This document shows positions 27,633 to 35,633 of a DNA stretch of 64,000 nucleotides, piece by piece. Below the pieces are notes generated by a model. It had not been told where the DNA came from. It saw nothing but the letters and a program-made list of their open reading frames with translations, and ran no database searches. Position numbers and translations under genes: made by a program. The first letter of the stretch is position 1. Each line of letters starts with the position of its first letter. The stretch comes from Pedobacter aquae (GTDB lineage Bacteria > Bacteroidota > Bacteroidia > Sphingobacteriales > Sphingobacteriaceae), in NCBI RefSeq assembly GCF_008195825.1, contig NZ_CP043329.1, forward strand, positions 3,472,001-3,536,000, in the 5' to 3' direction.

Positions 27633-27929
27633 ATGCTTACAAAAGATAAAATTTTTTCTGTTCTAAAGGGTAATAAAGCCCAATTGCAAGAATTTGGTGT
27701 TTGTAGCATAGGCTTATTTGGTTCGTATTTAAGAAATGAACAGTCTTTAAAAAGTGATATTGATTTATTAATTGATTTTGCTCCTGAAAAAGAGAATTTT
27801 GATAATTATATGGCGGCATATGATTTTTTTGAAAGACTTTTTACAGGGGAAAAGGTTGAGATTGTTACTAAAAAAGGATTGAGTAGGCATATTGGTCCAA
27901 AAATTTTGAACGAAGTACAATATGTCTAA
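27633..27929 (+). CDS. mntA: MNT-domain nucleotidyltransferase antitoxin
   Basis: 98 residues of the minimal nucleotidyltransferase fold. The active-site motif GS-x10-D-x-D is complete: Gly30, Ser31, Asp42, Asp44. In studied pairs MntA neutralises the HEPN toxin HepT by adding AMP groups to its catalytic-site tyrosine. Its last 8 bp overlap the hepT gene. Confidence 0.9.
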   Translation: MLTKDKIFSVLKGNKAQLQEFGVCSIGLFGSYLRNEQSLKSDIDLLIDFAPEKENFDNYMAAYDFFERLFTGEKVEIVTKKGLSRHIGPKILNEVQYV

Positions 27930-28263
27930 AGATGTAAATGAATATTTAAGGCATATTCAAGATGAATGTGACTATTTAATATCTGTAATTGTAAATATTT
28001 CACTAGATGATTTTTTAGAGGATGAGACTTTAAAAAGAGCTACCGTAAGAAGTCTAGAAATTATTGGCGAAGCATCAAAGAAAATTCCTTCAACATATAA
28101 AGATACTTGGTCTTTTATTGAGTGGCGAAGTATGGCTGGAATGAGAGATCGACTTATACATGATTATATAGGCGTAAACTATATCATAGTTTGGGATGTA
28201 CTTCAAACAAAAATTCCAGTTCTTAAAAAAGACATCTCTAAGATATTAGAAAGAAAAAACTAA
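27922..28263 (+). CDS. hepT: HEPN-domain RNase toxin
   Basis: 113 residues, all-helical HEPN (DUF86) protein. The RNase/AMPylation motif R-x4-H-x-Y is intact as Arg75, His80, Tyr82 (RDRLIHDY). Paired with mntA in the standard antitoxin-first order and overlapping it. Its stop overlaps the moaE stop by 4 bp in convergent orientation, so the module sits between two groups of Mo-cofactor genes. Confidence 0.9.
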   Translation: MSKDVNEYLRHIQDECDYLISVIVNISLDDFLEDETLKRATVRSLEIIGEASKKIPSTYKDTWSFIEWRSMAGMRDRLIHDYIGVNYIIVWDVLQTKIPVLKKDISKILERKN

Positions 28264-28763
28264 CCCTCAAATTCATAAACGTGTTTATTGGCATCGCCAG
28301 TAATTTTTTGGCAAGAACAATTTCCGCCCCATTCTTTGGTTCCATTGGTAAAATATTCGCATTTCCAAATGGGCGCTTCGTGTTTTATCCTATCAATAAT
28401 ATATCTGTTTGCAGCGTAAGCTTCTTTTCTGTGTGGCGAGCAGGTAATAACCACCACGGCAGATTCGCCAGCCATTACTTTTCCAGTTCTATGCTGCGCT
28501 AGGGCTTTAGTTAAATGCCAACGTTTTGCGGCGTCTTCTACAATGCTACATATCATTTTACTAGCCATGCTTTCATGTGCTTCATAGTCTAAATAGTCAA
28601 CCGTTTTGCCAGTACTATGATCTCTTACTTCACCACTAAATAAGACCACAGCACCCGCTTTAGGGTCGTGGGCTAAACTTAGCAACTGAACCAAATCTAA
28701 ATCTGTAGCACTCAGAGGAGTTATATCAACCTCCGCTACTTGGGGGAATAACGCTGATTTCAT
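28260..28763 (-). CDS. moaE: Molybdopterin synthase catalytic subunit
   Basis: Large subunit of MPT synthase; with MoaD it inserts two sulfurs into cPMP. Conserved segments are GAVVLFSGEVRDHS, LDYEAHESMA, the HRTG turn and the lysines in IKHEAPIWK near the active site. About 167 residues. The only sensible starts (ATG 28763 or 28766) lie inside moaD, so the genes overlap by about 38-41 bp in different frames and are probably translationally coupled. Last gene of the narK-nasA-moa transcript. Confidence 0.93.
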   Translation of the reverse strand: MKSALFPQVAEVDITPLSATDLDLVQLLSLAHDPKAGAVVLFSGEVRDHSTGKTVDYLDYEAHESMASKMICSIVEDAAKRWHLTKALAQHRTGKVMAGESAVVVITCSPHRKEAYAANRYIIDRIKHEAPIWKCEYFTNGTKEWGGNCSCQKITGDANKHVYEFEG

Positions 28764-28959
28764 CATTTTTATGGATTAAATGGCTTAAGTCTACAAATTC
28801 ATCATGTACAGCAAAGCGGCAAAGATTTAATAATGCAGAGGCTTTAGGTTGTTGTTGAGCTAGGTGGGCCTTTACATCTGCAATAGTTTTAAGGTCTTCT
28901 TCTAAGAGGAAATCTTTATCGAAATAATCTTTAAGGGCTGCAAAAACTTTTATTTTCAT
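28726..28959 (-). CDS. moaD: Molybdopterin synthase sulfur carrier subunit
   Basis: 77 residues, ubiquitin-like fold, ending in the obligatory Gly-Gly (PPSSGG) that is thiocarboxylated by MoeB-type enzymes. Starts 8 bp after moaA and overlaps moaE. No moeB-like activating gene is in the window. Confidence 0.92.
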   Translation of the reverse strand: MKIKVFAALKDYFDKDFLLEEDLKTIADVKAHLAQQQPKASALLNLCRFAVHDEFVDLSHLIHKNDEISVIPPSSGG

Positions 28960-28967
28960 GATGATGT

Positions 28968-29910
28968 CTATCCTCCAATTTCTAACATACTAAGGCTGCT
29001 TCCTGTAAATTTAAGGCTTTGTTTTTGTTTCATGGCATACTGCAACTTTTGTTTTAGAAGCTCTTCTGGCTCCTCATCAGTCATGTAAACAGATTTATTA
29101 CTGCTTAAACACCCAAATAAATTCCCTTGCGCATCCATACGTAAGCGGTTACAATCATGGCAAAATGGGGTGCTTTCGTTAGCAATTATTCCGAAGAAAA
29201 AGCCTTCTTTAGTTTGCCAGTAATTGGCTGTGGCCGATGCTTTTCTAATTACCCTTGTAAATTGATAGTGCTGAGCTATGCTAGCCAAAATTTCATCTTT
29301 AGTAAAAATTTGAAATGCTGCTTGCTCATGCAAATGTCCCATGGCCATCAATTCTAAAAACCTGATAGGGATATTTAAATTAAAAGCATATTTTAATAAA
29401 GGTAAAATCTCTTGCTCGTTTACCCCCTTCATGATAACGGCATTTAATTTAACGTTTAAACCCTCTTTAATAGCTGTTTCAATACCGTTTAATACTTCTT
29501 CTACCTTTTTTCTTTTGCTTATTTTTGGAAAGTAAGTTCATCTATGGCATCTAAAGAAATATTGATACTATCTAAACCCGCATTTTTTAGTTTAGATGCT
29601 TGTTTGGCTAATAGAAAACCATTGGTGGTTAAGGTAATTTCTGGTAGGTCTAGCTTTTTAAGTTCATGAATAAGAACATCAAGCTCATGATAAAGTAAAG
29701 GTTCGCCTCCGGTAAGTCTTATACTGTCTAATTGTAAGTGTTGATGTAGTTTTGCAACTCTTTTTACAAAAAATCTACCTTTTGTTGAGGTTTGCTAGCT
29801 ACATTATCGCTGCCCATAGTACAGTAAGAGCAATTAAAATTGCAATGGTCTAGCAGGCTAAGCCTTAGCTTTTTAAACTTTCTGTTGTAGATATCTTCAA
29901 TCCCCTCCAT
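28968..29910 (-). pseudogene. moaA: GTP 3',8-cyclase MoaA, frame broken twice
   Basis: Radical SAM enzyme that makes the first molybdopterin precursor from GTP. The N-terminal cluster motif C-x3-C-x2-C (DHCNFNCSYC) and the RLTGGEPLL motif lie in different frames, and the C-terminal cluster C-x2-C-x13-C (CHDCNRLRMDAQGNLFGC) and the conserved terminal Gly-Gly in a third. One extra base in the A run at 29768-29773 and one in the T run at 29522-29526 (plus-strand view) restore a single protein of about 314 residues, normal for MoaA. The start ATG 29910 overlaps the preceding stop (TGATG). Everything else in the pathway is intact, so base-calling error is more likely than true loss. Confidence 0.88.
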
Positions 29911-30644
29911 CACATCAAAAATAAAAGTTTAAAAGAAGCAATCGCTAATACCACGGTTAATAAATATCTGATGGTAGAAATTTTAAAATAGCGACTACCA
30001 AAATATGCGCCTGCAAATCCTCCGGCTAAAGCCGAAAAAAACCAAAACCATACCGATGAATCTTGTATTTCTAAAGCTTGTGTATAGCCCAAAAGCCCCG
30101 CCATAGAGTTGCAAACAATAAATAAGGTTGAAACCGATGCCGATTCTTTGGTATTAGCCCAGCCCATTAAAATAAGCAACGGACTTAAAAATATGCCACC
30201 GCCTATATTCAAAATGCCCGATAATAAACCTAAAAGTGCTCCCCAAATTAAAGCTTTTACCAAAGGAATATCTTTTTTTATTTGAGTTTCTTGGCCGCCA
30301 AACCCTAACAGTCTGATGACAGGAAATACCAAAGCTGCGCCTAAAAGGATATGATAAATTTTTGTTTCTAAAACGAATTTTGAGCCTAAAAATGCAAAAG
30401 GAATAGAGCTTAGCAAGAAAGGCCAGCATAAATGCCATTTGAAAAATCCGGCTTTGTAAAATTGAATAAAACCTACGCCAGCAACTAAAATATTAAGTAA
30501 AAGCACCATGGTTTTATACTGAGCAAGTGGGATAGAAAAAATAGAAAGTACTGCTAAATAACCACTAGCACCACCATGCCCTACAGATGCGTATAAAAAT
30601 CCAACTGAAAATAAAGCTAATAACAATAAGATTTCTACACTCAT
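29910..30644 (-). CDS. TSUP family membrane transporter (TauE/SafE)
   Basis: 244-residue inner-membrane protein with about eight TM helices and the two family repeats, seen as the GGGASGYLAVL-type opening (VGHGGASGYLA) and GILNIGGGIFLSPLLIL. TSUP proteins export sulfite, sulfoacetate or related anions, but specificity is rarely known. It overlaps the rubredoxin-fusion gene by 4 bp and moaA by 1 bp, deep inside the nitrate operon. A role in moving nitrite or another oxyanion is therefore possible but unproven. Confidence 0.87.
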   Translation of the reverse strand: MSVEILLLLALFSVGFLYASVGHGGASGYLAVLSIFSIPLAQYKTMVLLLNILVAGVGFIQFYKAGFFKWHLCWPFLLSSIPFAFLGSKFVLETKIYHILLGAALVFPVIRLLGFGGQETQIKKDIPLVKALIWGALLGLLSGILNIGGGIFLSPLLILMGWANTKESASVSTLFIVCNSMAGLLGYTQALEIQDSSVWFWFFSALAGGFAGAYFGSRYFKISTIRYLLTVVLAIASFKLLFLM

Positions 30645-32104
30645 ACAAATTGCTGTTTTGTTAGTTGAATTTCAACAAAATCTTGTTTTGGAGCATCACA
30701 AACAGGGCAAAAATAGGAATCTAAACTGTTAAAACTTGTTTTTGGAGCTATTTCTTGTGCAGGGTCTCCATAGCGTTCATCGTAAATGGTTAAGCAGTTT
30801 TTGCATTGATACACGCTGTGTTGTTCTGTTTGTTTAGGCTGCTCTTTTGTTGTCTCTGAATTTTCTATGCCATTTTCTTTGGATTGATAAAATAGGTTAC
30901 AAATTTCTATCAGCTTAGATGAAAGCTGTTTTAAAACTACGCCATCATGAAAAGTGATATATTCTTTAGCATTTGGATTGAAGTTTTTGGTGTACAAAAG
31001 CTCGTATAATTCTTCTCCTTTGTTGTTTTTGCTATTCCTTTTGCGGATAACGATAGCGCTAAATAAGCCTGTTTTGGGCTTAGTTTTGATAGCAAAACAT
31101 AAACGATAGGTTCTTAAATCGGCTTCTTCAAATTGCTTAACCAGTTCTATTTTTAGCTTTAAAGCTTCCTCGCACAAGTCTTCTACTTGCCAATTTAACT
31201 CGTTAGCAGCATGTCTAATATTTATCCTAAATTTATCTAATAGCTTGCTCCAGTAATATCTGTCTTTAATATTGATATTCTTGATAACTATAGATTTCCA
31301 ACTTGTGGTATAAAGTTGCCCAATTCTTGTTGATTGACAAATCTCGCAAACAGCTTTTAAAAAAGCGATGCTGTATTCTTCATGTCTTCTGTAAATACCT
31401 AGCCAAAGCTTATTCTCGTTATATTTATTTAAGCCTTCATAATAAGGTAATTGAAAATCTGTATGAATTAAAGGTTTTTGTATCTCTTGTTGATGAAAAT
31501 TATGGCTTTTAAGAACTTGGGCGTAAATATCTTCTTCGTTAATTTTTATTTCATCATTACTAAAATCTTGATGGATATAATCTTCTAAAACCAAGCTTAA
31601 AGCAGCAATATCTTCAGAGTAAATAAGCGAAGGCCAGCAAAACATATGGTTGGTTTTAGGAAACCTGATGTATAAATACCAGAAATTATTAGTCTCTGAA
31701 GCTATAAAATTAAGGTTGCCCGTAAAAAAGGGAATTAAATTTTGGTAATAATCTACAATGTTAATTTTTAGCTTAGGCTGATGATTGAAACCGTCTAATA
31801 TATCTTTATAAACGCCTTCTGTTAACCATAAAGATGTTTGAAAAATTTCTTCTGTAACGTAAGAGCTTACAATATTTGGAAACTCATCTTGGTCTATTTC
31901 ATAGGAGATATCATGAACCATAAACCTGTCTTTTAAGTCCTCCAATTCAGTTGCTGTTACCTTAAAAAGAATTTGTTGGCGGTTACCAAATCTAACATTT
32001 GCTACATTACACTGTTCTGCAATGGTTAAGATTTCATGTAAATCTCCGGTAGAGACAATGCCGCCTGGTAAGTTTATTTTGATGATATGCGCTTCCATAG
32101 CCAT
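30641..32104 (-). CDS. Nitrite/sulfite-reductase-like protein with C-terminal rubredoxin
   Basis: 487 residues. Residues 1-80 match the ferredoxin-like half domain of nitrite/sulfite reductases (GGIVSTGDLHEILTIAEQC, then VRFGNRQQILFKV). A second similar half domain follows near 235-350 (LYTTSWKSIVIKNI). The C-x5-C and C-x3-C ligands of the siroheme/4Fe-4S site are absent, so it is probably not catalytic. Residues about 430-480 form a classical rubredoxin: CKNC and CPVC pairs with GDPAQEI and LDSYFCP between them. It starts at TAATG overlapping the nasA stop, so it is made with the nitrate reductase. An electron-transfer or assembly partner is inferred. Confidence 0.85.
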   Translation of the reverse strand: MAMEAHIIKINLPGGIVSTGDLHEILTIAEQCNVANVRFGNRQQILFKVTATELEDLKDRFMVHDISYEIDQDEFPNIVSSYVTEEIFQTSLWLTEGVYKDILDGFNHQPKLKINIVDYYQNLIPFFTGNLNFIASETNNFWYLYIRFPKTNHMFCWPSLIYSEDIAALSLVLEDYIHQDFSNDEIKINEEDIYAQVLKSHNFHQQEIQKPLIHTDFQLPYYEGLNKYNENKLWLGIYRRHEEYSIAFLKAVCEICQSTRIGQLYTTSWKSIVIKNINIKDRYYWSKLLDKFRINIRHAANELNWQVEDLCEEALKLKIELVKQFEEADLRTYRLCFAIKTKPKTGLFSAIVIRKRNSKNNKGEELYELLYTKNFNPNAKEYITFHDGVVLKQLSSKLIEICNLFYQSKENGIENSETTKEQPKQTEQHSVYQCKNCLTIYDERYGDPAQEIAPKTSFNSLDSYFCPVCDAPKQDFVEIQLTKQQFV

Positions 32105-35100
32105 TAGATTAGATTTAAAACTTCTTCCTCTTTTTGGGATGCTTCATCGAGGATTTTTTTAACTTCTGCTTTGCAAGAGCCACAACCTTGGCCTGCACCA
32201 GTAGCACTACATAAGGCGTTTAAATTTGTACAACCCAAGGCTATTTTTTCTTCTAAATTGCCTTTGCCAACATTGTTACAGCTACAAACCAGTTTACCTT
32301 TAACCACTTCTGCTTTTTTACCACTTCTAAGTAATTGCATTCTTTTTTCGCTTAGTTCTATTTTATTAGCAATAAGCTCTTTAAACTCTAGAAACTCTGT
32401 TTTATCGCCAATAAGGATAGCACCAACTAGTTTATCTTGTTTGATAATACATTTCTTATAATAGCGCTTAGCTTTATCGATAAAAACTATTTCTTCGTAA
32501 GTTTCATCTGGGCATTCTGGTAAACCAATACTACATAAATCAAAACCATGAATTTTTATCAAGTTCATGCTGGTGCTTCCGCTGTAATAGCTGGCAATAT
32601 CTCCGTTTAAATAATTGGCAACAATAGTAGCTTGTTGTTCTGCGGCAGCGGTAATGCCATATAGGCTTCCGTTAAACTCGGCAATTTCGCCAATCGCATA
32701 AATGGCAGGGTCATTGGTTTGCAAATAATCATTAACCACAACGCCTTTTTTGCAATTTAAATCACTTGCTTTAGCTAGCTCTATATTAGGGGATGTACCA
32801 ATTGCTAAAATGATAGCATCACAATTTATTTTTCTACCACTTTTTAAACCAATGGCGGTAAGTTTAGATCTTCCGTAATACAATTGTACTTCATCATCAT
32901 AATAAATATCGCAACCTAAGTCTACCATTTCCTCGTGTAAAAGCTGACTGCCCAATGCATCTAACTGTCTACCCATGAACCTAGAACTTCTTTGGATGAT
33001 GGTAATTTTAACGCCTATCTCTCTCAAAGAAGCAGCCATTTCTAAACCTAGCAATCCGCCGCCATAGATAGCCACATGGGCATTTTTAGGGATATGATTT
33101 TTAAAATTATCAGCATCTGTACGGCTTCTCATGGTAAAAATACCCTTTAAATTAGGTAAGTTTTTAGGAACCGATGCCCGGCTACCTGTTGCCATGATGA
33201 GGATATCATAAGGGGTTTTTCTGCCCAAACTATCTAGCACTAATTTCTGCTCTCGGTCTATTTTTTCTACACTTACACCACGGTGAAGCCTAATTTTATA
33301 ATCAGGTTCTTCTTCATCTGTCATCTTAACCAATTGCTCCCAGCCTTGCTCACCACTGATATAGTCTGGCAGCATCACTCTGTTGTAAAAAGGGAAATTT
33401 TCTTTGCTAAAAATGGTTATGGCATCTTCTTGGTTTATTTCTCTATAAGCCTTTACAAAGCCAAAAGCACCTGCTCCGGCACCAATAATAACTATCTTTT
33501 GTTCTGGTTTTTGATATTTGGTAACCTTAACAGCACAATACTTAAAATCTGGCTCTTTAGAAATAGGGTCTAGCAAATCATTGGTGATATTATTTGCTCG
33601 GTTTAAATCATTTCCAAGGATTTTGCCCCAATGCATAGGCAAGAAAACAACACCAGGTTTTATGGTATTACCAATTTTAACTTTTGCTCTTACTTCTCCT
33701 CTGTTAGAAGTAATTACGGCGATATCATCTTCTTTCAGTTGTAATTGCTCTGCATCCTGAACATGAATTTCTAAATAAGCTTGTTTAATATGCTGATTTA
33801 GCTTATTTACTTTACCTGTTTTACTTCTGGTATGCCATTGGTCTCTAATACGGCCAGTGGTTAAGATAAAAGGAAAATCGGGATTTGGTTTTTCGCTAGT
33901 TAAAGTATCTGGTACTGCATGAATAATAGCTTTTTGTGATGGTGTATAAAACTTTTTATCCTCAAAAAGTCGCTTAGTGTCGTTTTGTTTGTTCTTTTTA
34001 TAGGGCCATTGAATACTTCTATGCGCTTTTAAAATAGTGTAGTTTAAGCCAAAAATATCTATGTTGGTGCCTTTGGTGAGTTGAGTATGTTCTATAAATA
34101 TTTCTTCTACAGTATTGTAGTTAAAACTATCATAGCCCATTTTTTGAGCAAATTTGCAGATGATTTCAGCATCAGGCAAAGCTTCTCCGGGTACATCCAC
34201 AGCTTTATGTAGGTAGGTAATTCTGCGCTCAGAATTTGTCATGGTACCTTCTTTCTCTGCCCAGGCTGCTGCGGGTAAAACAACATCAGCGTAAGCTAAA
34301 GTTTCTGGTTTATTGCTTATTTCTTGTACCACTACAAATTTAGCTTTCTTTAAAGCGGCTTCGGCTTGTCTGGTATTGGGTAGGCTGGTTAAGGGGTTGG
34401 TACACAGTATCCAAATGGCTTTCAATTGTCCTGTTTCTAAGGCTTCAAACATCTCTGTTGCCGTTAAACCTGGCTTTTCTTGTATTTCTTTTCCTCCCCA
34501 AAAGGATTGTACTTCTTGGCGGTGTAATGGGTTGTTTAGGTTGCGGTGGGCAGGTAGAAGGTTTGATAAGCCTCCAACTTCTCTGCCGCCCATAGCATTG
34601 GGTTGTCCGGTTAATGAAAACGGACCAGCGCCAGGTTTGCCAATTTGCCCAGTAATTAAGTTGAGGTTAATCAAACTTAAGTTCTTGTTGGTGCCTATAG
34701 CACTTTGGTTAAGCCCCATGGTCCACATACTGATAAAGCCTTTTGCTTCACCAATATATTGTGCGGCAAGTCTAATATCATGGGGGTTTAAGCCACAAAT
34801 ATGAGCCGCTTCTTCTAAACTTTTTTCAAAAACTACAGCTTTGTAAGCTTCGTAACCTTCTGCATGTTGTTGAATAAAATTGATATCAATATAACCTTGT
34901 TCTATAAGTAGCCTGCCTATGGCATGGTTAAGGGTAATATCTGTGCCGGGGTTTAACTGCAAATGTAAATCTGCTATGGCACAAGTATCGGTTACACGTG
35001 GGTCAACAATAATGATTTTAACATCCGGGTTGGCAGCTTTATGGGCTTCAACCCTTCTCCAAATGATAGGATGACACCATGCTGGGTTAGCACCTGTAAC

Positions 35101-35625
35101 ATAAAAGCAATCTGCCAGTTCTATATCATCATAGCAAATGGGTACGCTATCTTCGCCGATAGACATTTTATAACCTACAACAGCGCTGCTCATGCATAAT
35201 CTAGAGTTGGTATCTATATTATTGCTGCCAATAAATCCTTTTATCAGCTTATTAATGACATAATATTCTTCTGTTAAACACTGCCCCGATGCATAAAAAG
35301 CAACCGAATTTGGGCCGTATTTTTCTATAAAAGTTTTAAAAACAGCAGCGCTACGTTCTAAAGCATCATCCCAACTTACTCTTTGTAAGGGCATGCTTTT
35401 GTTGTAGCGCATTTGTGGATACAGCAACCTGTCGCTTTTATCATTAACAGTATGGTGCAGGTTTAGGCCTTTGCTGCATAGCATACCTTTATTAGAAGGA
35501 TGATTTTTATCTCCCTCAACAAAAATATTTCCGTTTTTTTCTTTTTGGATAAGCACACCGCAACCAACCCCACAATAGCTGCAGGTAGAAGTAAGTTGTT
35601 CTGCTATTTTTTTTGTTTGCGGCAT
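32104..35625 (-). CDS. nasA: Assimilatory nitrate reductase fused to FAD/NAD and BFD modules
   Basis: 1173 residues. The N-terminus binds 4Fe-4S through Cys15, Cys18, Cys22 and Cys50. The Mo-bis-MGD catalytic core runs to about residue 690, with Cys144 (SRLCMSSAVVGY) as probable Mo ligand, and ends with a molydop-binding domain. From about 705 there is a NirB/NasB-like FAD/NAD(P) oxidoreductase (GAGAGAFGF, then YGGGLLGLEMA near 855). The C-terminus (about 1118-1165) is a BFD-like 2Fe-2S domain (LVCSCNNVGKG ... GQGCGSCK). Together this predicts a one-chain NAD(P)H:nitrate reductase in the cytosol. It lies 8 bp after narK and overlaps the rubredoxin-fusion gene by one base. Confidence 0.93.
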   Translation of the reverse strand: MPQTKKIAEQLTSTCSYCGVGCGVLIQKEKNGNIFVEGDKNHPSNKGMLCSKGLNLHHTVNDKSDRLLYPQMRYNKSMPLQRVSWDDALERSAAVFKTFIEKYGPNSVAFYASGQCLTEEYYVINKLIKGFIGSNNIDTNSRLCMSSAVVGYKMSIGEDSVPICYDDIELADCFYVTGANPAWCHPIIWRRVEAHKAANPDVKIIIVDPRVTDTCAIADLHLQLNPGTDITLNHAIGRLLIEQGYIDINFIQQHAEGYEAYKAVVFEKSLEEAAHICGLNPHDIRLAAQYIGEAKGFISMWTMGLNQSAIGTNKNLSLINLNLITGQIGKPGAGPFSLTGQPNAMGGREVGGLSNLLPAHRNLNNPLHRQEVQSFWGGKEIQEKPGLTATEMFEALETGQLKAIWILCTNPLTSLPNTRQAEAALKKAKFVVVQEISNKPETLAYADVVLPAAAWAEKEGTMTNSERRITYLHKAVDVPGEALPDAEIICKFAQKMGYDSFNYNTVEEIFIEHTQLTKGTNIDIFGLNYTILKAHRSIQWPYKKNKQNDTKRLFEDKKFYTPSQKAIIHAVPDTLTSEKPNPDFPFILTTGRIRDQWHTRSKTGKVNKLNQHIKQAYLEIHVQDAEQLQLKEDDIAVITSNRGEVRAKVKIGNTIKPGVVFLPMHWGKILGNDLNRANNITNDLLDPISKEPDFKYCAVKVTKYQKPEQKIVIIGAGAGAFGFVKAYREINQEDAITIFSKENFPFYNRVMLPDYISGEQGWEQLVKMTDEEEPDYKIRLHRGVSVEKIDREQKLVLDSLGRKTPYDILIMATGSRASVPKNLPNLKGIFTMRSRTDADNFKNHIPKNAHVAIYGGGLLGLEMAASLREIGVKITIIQRSSRFMGRQLDALGSQLLHEEMVDLGCDIYYDDEVQLYYGRSKLTAIGLKSGRKINCDAIILAIGTSPNIELAKASDLNCKKGVVVNDYLQTNDPAIYAIGEIAEFNGSLYGITAAAEQQATIVANYLNGDIASYYSGSTSMNLIKIHGFDLCSIGLPECPDETYEEIVFIDKAKRYYKKCIIKQDKLVGAILIGDKTEFLEFKELIANKIELSEKRMQLLRSGKKAEVVKGKLVCSCNNVGKGNLEEKIALGCTNLNALCSATGAGQGCGSCKAEVKKILDEASQKEEEVLNLI

Positions 35626-35633
35626 AGGTTAAA

